Shown: positions 22,239 through 33,600 of the stretch, piece after piece
Layout: the number at the start of each line of letters is the position of its first letter
How positions within the stretch are numbered: the stretch's first letter is position 1
NCBI GenBank assembly: GCA_034440615.1
Contig: JAOTOM010004738.1
Span: 248,001-312,000 of the forward strand
Length of the DNA: 64,000 bases
From: Ashinkailepas kermadecensis
Lineage: Eukaryota; Arthropoda; Thecostraca; Neolepadidae
Direction: 5' to 3'
The notes under the pieces: generated by a model
Told to the model about the DNA's origin: nothing
The model's database searches: none
What the model saw: the letters and a program-made list of their open reading frames with translations, nothing else
Translations under genes and position numbers: made by a program

Positions 22239-25200
22239 TAGGTAGGCTGGGATATATAGTTCCCTTGGAACTTGAGATAATGGATTGATTTGGGTGTGAG
22301 CATGTACTTTTCTAGTATCTTTTCTAGGTAGGTTTAACCCAGATGGGTCCCTGTGGCCCTTATTAAGCCTTAACACTATGAACTTTATCACTACAGGGGT
22401 CTATGTGATCACACCTGACATCATGTTTTTGTGTCTGGGGAGTTCATTTTTGGAAATATTTTTAAAACAAAAATTATTTTGAATTAAAAAAGAAAGGTGA
22501 AATCAACCATGTCCCTGAAAATTTGTGTTCACAAAATCAACATTTTAGTTTTTATTAATACAAAAGTTCAATTTTCATGAATGTATTCTTTTTCTAATGG
22601 GTAGAGCAGACCAGAAAACTTTGAAGTCAACTTGCCATCCTTAAAAAAGGCTTACTTTGACCACAATCCTCCATTTTAGCCCTAATGGGTAAACATGCAA
22701 AACTAATACTCCACAAACTATAAAATTTTAAAAATTATATATTTGAATTTATCTGTGTTTATAGCATCCCACAAGATAAGCAAACTGAATGTTTTGCTCA
22801 AATATCTCTATTCATCAAAGCATGATGACTGGTTGTCTGTTCTTTGGGTGACCTCACCTGACCTTGAATAACTCATTGACCATAAATGACCTGACCTCTA
22901 CATTCTCACACAACATGCTAAACTGATATGGCAAAAGATGTGCCAAATTTTGGAGTACTGCTACTCAATTTTTCACTGTCTGCAGAAAACCTTAGGGGGG
23001 AAGGCCATACAATTACTCCCCACCCAAAACAGGATGGGCTAAGCTACACCACCTACATTGACCTGAAGCACAATGTCGATCTATGGGTCAGGCATGTTCT
23101 GAAGGTCCCAACAGTGGCTTGGAGGCCCAAATAGCATCCAGGACCCCAAAAGCATCCTGGGGCCCAGCAATAATTGGGAGAGCTATGCTGACCTTTGGGC
23201 TGACTCCAAACCCATCCAATGCTACAAGCACCCAAAAGTGCCTCTGGACCCTAGCAGCAGACCAGTATCCCAGATGCTAGCCTGGAAGCCCAATAGTGGC
23301 TCACCAAAGGCAAGACACACGCAATTGATTTGGGAGCCCAACAGCAGTCATAGGGCACCAGTCCAAGAGCCCAGAGCACCAACGGGAGCTCAGTCTTCCC
23401 AACAGTGGCTTGGGGGCCACCTTAGCGCAGGAACCCCTGGCCCCCAAAAAAACAATTGGTGTTCATTGCCATTCTGAGGCTCCAAAACTGACCTGCATCT
23501 CAGTAGTGGCCATGTGTCTCATCTATGGCCTGCAGCCATCAGCATTAGCCCAGGAGCCCCAGCAGCAGCCTGATGTCAAAGGTCAAAAGTAAAGCAATCT
23601 GGGGCTTCTAGCAGCAGTCCAGAAGCCCCTAAATATTTGGCACCACAGTGGGAGTCCAACATCATCTTGCGATCACTAAACACAACTCAAATGCCAACAG
23701 AGCCAATAGTACCACAATAGAGGTCTAACAACAGTACAAGTTACCCCCCTCCCCATAGGCCGCAACAGTGGGTTGACAGGCCTTCAATGACATGAAGGCC
23801 CAACATTTGTCCAGGGTCTCAACATCAGTCAAAGTGCACCAACACAGCAGCCCAGAGCTTCCAACAGCAGCCCAAGTGCTGTGGCAGTCATTCAACACTG
23901 TTATGTATTTAGGCCTAAGCCCTGAGTCCTGATTAGGACAGACTGCAACACACTAGCAGAACAGAATGCAAGATAAGTTGATTAAATGCTTGTGGTGTCC
24001 TCAAGAAATTCAGTCCTGACAATTTTTATGCTGCATCCTCTTGCTGAAATATTTTTTGGGGGACCTGTCCACACTGTTTCAAGCATTGGAATGCCTATGG
24101 TGCCAACATAGTCAGTTTGTTTAGGGGGCATTCGGTATGGGCCCCAGAAATAATTACTCCTTCCCCTATCATAACATTTTGGTTCAATGATTCTCTTTCA
24201 AGCCCCACCCCAGGTAGGAAATGTACATTAATGCCATACAAAAACTTGAAATATTGTTTTGCACTCATAAAATAATATTTTTGGGAGCTGGGTACCCCTG
24301 AAAAAAATCTCCTGACAGCACATATGGCTACAGCACTTTGCCAGCTACCAAATCATGTGGATTTGGGATCTAATCAATAATGACTGGGATTTAGTTTTTC
24401 AATTTTCCTCCTGGTCAAGTCTTAAATCAAAAGTGGTATAATTATGTGGTTAATTTTGTACTGGTACCTTCTTTCCTTCATAAAGTAAACTCATCTCTCC
24501 CTGAGACATCCTGGATTGTTAATATTTCTACCTTGGTTCTGGTGTGTGTATCCTTCCATGCATTAGGTGATTGCCACTTTTTATTTTTATGTCCTGCTTT
24601 GATCAAAATGGGTTAGGTTGCCAAATGTTGGTAGTGCATTACACCACAAACTTCAAAATATTGGGTTCCCCTTCCAAAACCTGCAGCACCACATTCTCCG
24701 CCCATGATTTATCATCTGATGTATGTCCTTTGAAGCAAGCATTGAAAGTCCTTGACTACTCTTGGCACCAGATGAAAATTAATTTCAACAGACTCCATTA
24801 TGTGACCAATATGTACAATAGGATGAACAGATTAGCTTTGGATGAGGAATCAGCCTTTTTCTTAAATATATTAACCATTTAGATGATTCAGCTTACCTTG
24901 AATCTTCTTGTTTCCACATTGTTGCTAACTATAATGCCATACACAGGGTGACAGCCTATTTTTTGCAAGTAGCATGTGTGCTTGACAGGAGATTCACAAC
25001 TGGCATTTGGGCATGTTATGCTGAAGAGATTGGCCATGCTAGCATAATGGTGCAGGAAGTTTTTTTTTAGTACTGAGGCTATAACATTGATTACGGAGTT
25101 TCAGTCTCTCTTTCCCTTCTTATAGCATCTTCCCTTTATAGACTTAACTCAGGTGAGCCCCTGTTGCTCTTATCAAACCTAAGCCTTTGTGACCTTCATG

Positions 25201-26339
25201 ACGTTTATCATGTTGCACTTGTGGTCATATATCCATCCAAAAGGTAATCTCAAGAGATACAAATATGAAATATGAGCGTTGATTGATCGACGAGTTGATT
25301 TTGTGCTGATGGATATCTTTTGTGTTGCAGGAGAACAGCCATGAATGCAACTGTGAACTGATGAGAATAAACAGCAGCTAGTGCAATCATGGATACGAGC
25401 ATGAGGTAAGATTATGCTTTACATTGTATGCTATTATATACATTTTCTGTATATTGAAAATATTGAAGTGTCAAAGCATTACATGACATTTAGTATTGTA
25501 TGTTGGGTGTATTATTCACGTCTGCAAATTGTGCATTTATTTCACATATATTGAAAATTATGTGTCACATAGTTAGTCTACATGTTACATGTGTTGAATT
25601 TCCATATTTCTCAAGATTATATATTATGCTTCTTAAAATTGTGCTCATTAGGGCTATATAATGGCAGATAAAATGTGGAAATTAAAATGCTGATTGCCTA
25701 CCAATAATGACAAAAAGCATCAAGTTACCAAGGTGTAGGGGAACACATGCATGTCTCACTTTATCTCTATGTATGTCTGGAAAACATACTATGTCGCGGA
25801 TACAGTGTTAACATCTGTTTTTTTCCTTGATCTAAGGGGAATCTGCATAAAATTGTGTCTTTTGCCAATGTTTTCCTGAGCTGACCACAGACCACAGGTG
25901 CTGCTGGTTTGGTGGTGGCATTAGGTTCTGCAGCTAAACAGTTCCATGAATGCCCATTATATATTTTGGAGGCTGAGTTTAATGTCTCATGGAAATTGCA
26001 CCCTAGCTGAACTTTTCTTAGCAGTGAATAACATTCACAATGTGGCATCAGAGTTTGGTGGGATGAACGCACACATGGTTCCCAGTAGTGAAGTGTGGAA
26101 ACCACATAGCTATATTCTAAAACCCAGGAGCATCTAAGAGCCATTCTTCGTTGTAATAAACACATAGCTATATATGGCTTTAAAGCAGCCCTATATCAAT
26201 ACGAGAGGAGATCAACAATTGTGCTGCACAGCATCCGTTGCTGCTAGTCCCACGGTTCTGTATAGATGGCACCTGCAGAAGATCGTGTGGCATGCATGCT
26301 TATGAGGAGCAGCATGCAACTATAAATAGCAAAGTCGGC
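22239..26339. other. Long unassigned intergenic region
   Basis: AT-rich, no recognised gene. 23060-23900 has loosely repeated GCCCAACAGCAGCCC-like words, a very degenerate low-complexity tract. 22849-22905 carries several TGACCT half-sites. ORFs up to 132 codons (25767-26165, -) lack family features. Confidence 0.4.
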
Positions 26340-26470
26340 CACCTGCATGGGTGTAACCACGGTTTCGAAATTAGGGGGGGGGGACAAACCAGGGATGTGG
26401 TAAGCTTGGACAGGATAGAGGTCCCACCCCTCCCCCACCCCAAAATCCCAGGAATTCAGCCCCTTCTTTT
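26340..26470 (+). repeat. Dispersed G-run repeat fragment
   Basis: Starts GGTGTAACCACGGTTTCGAA, then TTAGGGGGGGGGGAC. Similar blocks lie at 10318-10420 and 30432-30500 (AAATTGGGGGGGGGGAC). Probably one terminus of an unclassified element family. Confidence 0.5.
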
Positions 26471-26612
26471 TCAATGTCTAGTTTTCAGATTTGCCATTGT
26501 TAAAATTATATTTTGCGGATAAAAAGTTCCGCTAAGTTAGCAAGTTTCACTCCTTGTGATGTTCACAGGCCTGTGAACATCTAGCTTCATGTTGTATGTG
26601 CTGGGTCTGATT

Positions 26613-27096
26613 CAGTGATAAATTATTCGCGAAATAGGGTGGAATATACCACTTACTGAACACTGAATCGACCTAGTTCCCAAAGAGGTATCGACATCGT
26701 GATTGTAGTGCGTGTTTATGAAGTCTTCATTCCTCGCTTCTAGCCGTATCCCATTTACAAGTAGCATGCTTATGCTAACCATAACGGATCTGGGATCGTG
26801 ATAACGAACATCCCATAGCGCAATGCGAGGTAAAGGGATTACCTGCGATGTGCTATGTTGTACAGTACCAGTTTGTAACATAGGTGTTTGAATCGTTATC
26901 GTTGATATCAGTGTCCCCAAATTAGATACCTCTCAAAACACGCAAAGCGAGAACAGTGATATGTGCGCAATTGTCTGAAAACTGGGTTTGCAAGGCTGAA
27001 CAAATTTTAATAACGTAATTTCCATGGCGATTTCGACATCATGACGTACTCGTTTCGACATCTCACACCTAACGAGAAATCATTATTTTAACACTG
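26613..27096 (+). mobile_element. hAT-type MITE, copy 3, intact termini
   Basis: CAGTGATAAATTATTCGCGA at the left, ATTATTTTAACACTG at the right. Perfect 8-bp TSD GTCTGATT at 26605-26612 and 27097-27104. A good reference copy for the 480-bp family. Confidence 0.9.
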
Positions 27097-27120
27097 GTCT
27101 GATTTCACATCACCATAGAG

Positions 27121-27603
27121 CAGGGTTAAAATAATGGTTTTTCGTTAGGTGTGAGATGTCGAAACGAGCCCAGCAGGATGTCGAAATTTGCCATGGAATT
27201 AGTGTCATTAAATGCTTTTGATGTCTTTCAGACTAAAATTTGAGTCAGTAGTGTAGGTACTTATGACTGGACCTTTATTATCTGTTTTGAGATTCACAAT
27301 TTAAAAAGAGCTATATTCGGGATAGGGAGAATAATATCTATGATATAAAATCATATTGAATGCCATATCACATTATAGGCCATCCCTTTACCTGAAATTG
27401 CTTTGGAAAATGTTCGTGTATCACCATTCCTTATAGAGAGCATGCACATGCTATTTATAAATGAGCTACTGTTAGAAAGGAGACATGCAGACTTGATGAG
27501 CATTCATGAAGGAGCAGGATGCCGATACTTCTTGGAGAAGGATGTGGATTGAGTGTTCAGAAAGTGGTATATTCCACCCTATTTCACGAATAATTTATAA
27601 CTG
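27121..27603 (-). mobile_element. hAT-type MITE, copy 4, inverted
   Basis: Opposite orientation to its neighbour, starting CAGGGTTAAAATAATGG and ending AATTTATAACTG. Perfect 8-bp TSD CCATAGAG at 27113-27120 and 27604-27611. Separate TSDs show that copies 3 and 4 inserted independently, 24 bp apart. Confidence 0.9.
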
Positions 27604-27769
27604 CCATAGAGCCATGCTGTAAGAATGCTAAAAGTTGCCTCTTGTAGCAGGACAAACATAAAATGTTGGACGATGATTTTATTGTAGTAAATATGGACAT
27701 ACTGCTTTCCTTGCTTACCTTTCCTATGCTTTCCTGTTTTACAGGGACACATTTCGATGCAATGACAAC

Positions 27770-28085
27770 CAGGGTGGATAAAGGGTGTGGCACTGAGGGC
27801 ATGCACCCCCTCGTGGAAGGTGCCGTCCCTCAGGCGGTAAAAGGCGCCCCTCTGAAAAGGTTCCAGTGTTGTTCAGCCAGAAACGCCCCTTTGAAAGAAA
27901 ACGGCACCCCCTTGGAAGAAAAGGCGCCCCTTCGGGAAGGGCAGAATGCGTCCCGCCCCCTCGAATTTGGAGCCATTGGCGCCCCTCCAGGTGCTTTCGC
28001 AGTGGCGCCGCTCCAAAGAAATGGCGCCTCTCCAGACAAGTGCCCCCATGACAATTCCTGGATCCCCCCCCCCGATTACAACATT
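27770..28085. repeat. Dispersed GC-rich repeat (second copy of the 20270 family)
   Basis: Modules of the kind CGCCCCTCTGAAAAGG, GCACCCCCTTGGAAG and CGCCCCTTCGGGAAGG, ending at a CCCCCCCCGATTACA block. The GC-rich ORFs on both strands are by-products. Confidence 0.55.
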
Positions 28086-28394
28086 GCTCTCTTGTGATTA
28101 TGAACTCTGGCTGGTTATACAATTCTGCGCATTGACGTGTGGCTTCTCTTCCAAATTTTACAACTTCCGTTGAACTATTGAAAGGAAAGCGGACAATCTG
28201 AAAAAAGATCTACATTTTACATGTCCAGAACAGCAATGTGGCAGTGTAAATTAAAAACCAGCGGTGGGAGCGCCGTCCGAGCAGGTTATGACGGGATTTC
28301 TTGGATGAGCTAGTCATATAGGATATCAGTGCCTGCTATCACAATGGCTGCAAACAAAAGCAGGTTTGATCCTCCTATTTCTATTACGCTCAAT

Positions 28395-29820
28395 CACTGT
28401 ACACAAAGCGGACCTTTGACACCTTTGAAATTATTTCGATATCTCAACATTCTGATACCGTACGGTAAGCCACGTCGAATGACACCCACATAATGCAAAT
28501 TAAAGCCATGGCGACGAAACGCGAGAACTTTGAAAAATTCAAACTAACCTTGACCTGAGACTTGACCTGACCTGTCCCGGGTTGAAATGTTGCTCGAGGG
28601 TTGCCCACAGGCTATCTATTGATGCCAAACATGGGTAATTTTGGGAGAAAACGAAGAAACGCGGGGCGACCGAAGAAATGAGCTCGACCACTGACTTTGA
28701 AAGTTAATGTGATTTCTAAACAGTTTGTTAGAGTACCTCACGGCACGTCGAATGACTCCGACTTGAGGATAATTGAAGACATAGCGATGAGGCGCGAGTA
28801 CTTCGAGCAGTTTAAGCTAACCTTCGATCTTGTGGTTTGCCATTGACATGTTCCGGTTTGAAATGTTACTCCAGGTGCACCACGGACTATTACTTGATAC
28901 CAGATGCGGATAGGTTAGGGCGAATAAAAAACATACGAGGCGACCAAAGAAATCGGTTTGACCTTTGACATTTTACCTTTGAAATTGGCTCGATTTGATA
29001 GCATTATAAAACGGCACAAGCCACGTCGAATGATACCCACTTCGTGCAAATTGAACTCATAGCGACGAATCGCGAGAACTTCGAAGAATTCAAACTAGCC
29101 TTTGACCTGAAGGTTTGACCTTGATATATCCCGGTTTAAAAATGTTACTCGAGGGTTCACCATGGGCTATCGCTTGATAGTGGACCTGGGTAGGCTTGGG
29201 GGAAAACGAAAAAAAAACAAATGTGGGGCGACGGAAGAAATCAGCTTTAATTTTGACTCGTCGAGATGATTTAGAATTATCAACTTTCTGATACCGCATA
29301 ACAAGCGACGTCGAATGACGTCCATTTTCTGCAAATTGAAGCCATTGCGACGAAATGCGAGGTCATCGAAGAACTCAATCAAGCCTTTGACCCTGACATG
29401 TCCCGGTTTGAAATGTTACTCGAATGTTCACCACTGGTTATTGCTTGATACCAGATTTGGATGGGTTTGAGCGAAAACGAAAACAAAATTGAGCGGACCG
29501 GATGACCAGCTTGGCCTTTGCCCTTGAAAAAGAATTCGATGGCTTAACTTTCTGATACCGCATAACTAGCCACGTCGAATGACGCCCATTTGATGGTAAT
29601 TGAAACGATAGCAACCGAACCTCGCGTTCGGTCGATATCGCTTCAATATCGCCATCTAATAAATCAAGCTAACATTTGACTTAAAAAGTTGACCTTGACA
29701 TGTATCGGTTTTAAATGTTACACAATGGTTCACCACAGGCTATTGCTTGATTTGGGCACGTTTGGGTGAAAACGGGAAAAAAATGGGAGACAACCGAAGA
29801 AACCGGTTTGCGTTGGGCCT
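28395..29820. repeat. Diverged ~285-bp tandem repeat, about five units
   Basis: Each unit contains CACGTCGAATGAC, then GCGACGAAACGCGAG or variants, TTGACCTTGACATGTCCCGG, GAAATGTTACTCGAGGGTT and GAAAACGAAGAAA. Starts fall near 28395, 28700, 28985, 29240 and 29510. Divergence is much higher than in the 155-bp satellite, so this array is older. Confidence 0.8.
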
Positions 29821-30559
29821 TCACCGTTAAGGTGGTAATGTGAGACCTATGTAGTTGCTTCCAGCACGTTCAGTGCAAGCAGAAGCATTTGTGGTAATTG
29901 ATTCAAACGATCATAAACCGGTCGCTGAATGCCGATGCCGATACAAATATGCCTATGACGAACACGTCGCTGAATACGAATACGAATACGACGTTAACTT
30001 GACGTACTTGCTTAAGGCTGCCCATGACTCCCCTCCGTGGTCTTGAAGATACCCAGGGACACCCAGAGTCACGTTTGTTCAAGATATATCAATATATGCG
30101 CAGGGAAATGCAACCTAAGACAAAGCCTTGCGATAATGCAAAATTATTGCTTCGCAAGGCACAATTTTCCACCCAAGCGAAAACACAACCGATGGTAAGG
30201 TTCATGTTATTCGAGAATGGTCTGGAAGCAGAAATTTCTAACGTTTGATGATTTATCATTTGGAGATTTTGTGACAACAGATAGCCTGTGAAGCCCATTG
30301 ATTGGCTTGATCGGCTTCTAGCATTTTTGGTGATTCTCTTGCATATATATTTTCACTTTATAAATGATTAAATACAATTTTGTGACGGTCATACTCAGGT
30401 AGTTGAGGTTTGGGGTGACACGGAACAAAAATGGGTGTACAAATCGCCACTTTTCAGAAATTGGGGGGGGGGACATGTCCCCCCTCCCGCAGTGGTTACA
30501 CCTATGGCCACCTGGATTGTGAGCAAAAGCACCAATGGCACCAGACCCATGCTACAGAG
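29821..30559. other. Upstream flank of NUP188
   Basis: 30432-30500 carries the dispersed G-run/C-run repeat (GGGGGACATGTCCCCCCTCC). No TATA box or other promoter element could be placed with confidence. Confidence 0.4.
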
Positions 30560-30609
30560 ATGGCAGTGTCTGTTGGTCGCCGCCATGAAGACGGCACACA
30601 CAGGGCAAG
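30560..30609 (+). CDS. NUP188 candidate first coding exon
   Basis: ATG at 30560 opens MAVSVGRRHEDGTHRA and ends at AAG/GTGGTA with two leftover bases, the phase needed by the exon at 30893. Joined, it reads ...HRAS-NESLWSILSG, the expected distance from the N-terminus to the ELWTILLG-type motif. Phase and length fit, but sequence conservation there is weak. Confidence 0.4.
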
Positions 30610-33600
30610 GTGGTACAGCTGGACGCGGCCAGCTGATGCAGACGGCTTGCAGACTATCAGCTAGGCTATGTCAGTTAAGAATGCCAGTTATATTCTTCAT
30701 GAATGTCTGCATGAGCCGCTTTGAAAGATGTGATGCAAACTAACTCAATATGAAGCACACACCTCTGCAAACTTTTGTGTGCCCAAAATGTTCCCATAGA
30801 GGAGTATGTACGGTGTAGTCCATGTGGTAAATATCCAGTGTCCTGAATGGTGTGCAGCATGTGCAGTGTGTGAATAACCATTGACGCTACAGCAACGAGT
30901 CGCTGTGGTCGATCCTGTCTGGCACCAGCGTGGTCTACTCGGACAACATCGTGGGCTGTGAGCTGCGTGCCAGCAAGGACAAGTTCTCCCAGGGCATACT
31001 CTACTACTCCAACTCGCCCATGGCCGACAAGCGCACCCGCCAGACCGATCCCGCACTGCCGGCAGCTCGAAAGGATTTTGTCGCCAAGATCGGAAAGTTG
31101 ATTGTGAGTGCATGCACATATTGGTGACAGATAGACTGCATTCAGTGACAGATTATGTGTTGAGTGTCATGTAGGTTGTGTATTCACTAGTACATAAATA
31201 AGTAGTTCAATGTGATTCATTCAGAAGTAGGTCTTAATAGCTGAACAAATTGACGTGCCCACACCATTGCAATGGTCTTCGTAAATTACGTTGAAGACAC
31301 CAGTATTTATTATGGTGGCCATGGCTGTTGGTCCCTTGTCATGGTCTTCGCTGGAGCTCCTCTGCTATTCATGCCGAGTTCTTCATGCAGGACGTGTCGG
31401 GAACTGGTGACGAGTTTGCTGCCCTACTGTGCACCCTGCACTCCCCACGCAGGACGTGTTGGGAGCTGGTGACGAGGGTACTGCCCCACTGTTCACCCTG
31501 CACTCCCCACGCAGGACGTGTCGGGAGCTGGTGACGAGTTTGCTGCCCCACTGTTCACCCTGCACTCCCCACGCAGGACGTGTCGGGAACTGGTGACGAG
31601 TTTGCTGCCCTACTGTTCACCCTGCACTCCCCACGCAGGACGTGTTGGGAGGTGGTGACGAGGGTGCTGCCCTACTGTGCACCCTGCACTCCCCACGCAA
31701 GACGTGTCGGGAGCTGGTGACGAGGGTACTGCCCCACTGTTCACCCTGCACTCCCAAGCAGGACGTGTCGGGAGCTGGTAACGAGGGTGCTGCCCTACTG
31801 TGCACCCTGCACTTCTCCCGCAGGACGGAGGACGAGTGGTCTATGGGTAAGTTGCCCGTCTCACAATCGAAAGATTGTGGGTTCGAGTCTCATCTATCGC
31901 TACTATTCGCCCGCGACCAGTTGACGTGAGAGATTGGCGACGCTACGTGACTTAACGGTCGACGTGTCGTAAAACCAATAACCACCACATCCCACAGGAC
32001 GTGTCGAAGCCGGTGGTGTGCTGTTCACCCTGCACTCCCCAAGCAGGACGTGTCCGGGCCAGTGCAGGGTGCTGTTTACCCTGTACTCCCCAAGCAGGAC
32101 GTGTCTGGGCCAGTGCAGGGTGCTGCCCACCCTGTGCTACCCACGCAGGACGTGTTGGAGCCCGTGGCGAGGGTCTGCCCGCTTTTCACCTGGCACTCGC
32201 TCCGCAGGACGTGTCCGAGCCGGTGGCGTGGGAACTGTTCTGCTGCTACCTGGTGGGCGAGTTTCGCGGCACCCACCGGTCGCTGGTGGCGCTGCTCTCC
32301 TCGGAGCGTCACCAGCAGGCGCTCCTCATCAGCGTGTGGCGCTTCTACCACACGGAGCGGCTCTACCTGCTGATGAACCTGCGCCAGGTGATCGCCCGTC
32401 ACGGCGACCAGCGACACCCGTACCAGGTGAGACGCCAGCCGACCGCCGGCAGCGTGCCTTCTGCGGTGAACCCTGAGCGCTCTGCGAATGATCTCTGGAT
32501 GTGTGGGGGTGGCCACTGGTCGGTCACATCAGAAAGCTTATGTTCCCCTGCCTCGTCCAGAGGCACTGAATGGAAGTCGAGGAAAGGGTATGCAACTCGC
32601 ATTAAGTTGTATGTAATTAGAGTACTGCAGCACAAATATAATAAGCTACAAGCAGACTCTACCGTCTTGGAGCTAAGGAAGAAGCTGTCGCAACGTCCTT
32701 TTCCACACGTGTACCGAGCGGAAAATTTTCAGAAGCTATGACTTATGATGACTGGTGGACTCTGACGTTCGGTAGGTTATGGCGATGATGGTGACGGTGA
32801 GTTAGGCCTGTTGTTTGTGGACAATATGTTGTGACGTACACCCGAGTCGTTGCTGCTGCTACATCTGCTGACGATCATGCGCTGATGCCAACCACGCCGT
32901 CCGCCGTCTCTGCCGGACCAGCCGCTGTTCGCCAAGTACATGGAGGTGCTGGACGTGGACGGTCAGCTGCTGTCGTCCCTGCTGGACCAGCTGTCGTGGA
33001 GCGTGGCAGCGCCGGCGCCCAACTGGCGCCACCACGAGGCGCTCGGCGCGCCCGCCGCCCAGGAGGCGTGGGCCGGCAGCGCGCTCAAGGAACAGGCCGA
33101 GCTGCTGCAGTGTCTGCTGACGTACCGCGAGCAGTGCCGCGTGCCCGACCGCCGCCAGTTGCAGCGACTCGTCACCCTGTTTACGGTCAGTGAGACTCGT
33201 CACCCTGTTCACGATCAGTGGGACTCGTCACCCTGCTCACGGTCAGTGAGACTCGTCACCCTGCTCACGGTCAGTGGAACTCGTCATCCTGCTCACAGTC
33301 AGTGGGACTCGTCACCCTGCTCACAGTCAGTGGGACTCGTCACCCTGCTCACGGTCAGTGGGACTCGTCACCCTGCTCACGGTCAGTGGGACTCGTCACC
33401 CTGCTCACGGTCAGTGAGACTCGTCACCCTGCTCACGATCAGTGGGACTCGTCACCCTGCTCACGGTCAGTGAGACTCGTCACCCTGCTCACGGTCAGTG
33501 GAACTCGTCATCCTGCTCACAGTCAGTGGGACTCGTCACCCTACTCACAGTCAGTGGGACTCGTCACCCTGCTCACGGTCAGTGGGACTCGTCACCCTGC

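Noticed and set aside
32001..32741. 246-codon ORF as a single exon
   Set aside because: It includes exon 3 in the right frame, but extends into the junction minisatellite on the left and intron on the right. Splice sites and family similarity limit the exon to 32208-32426.
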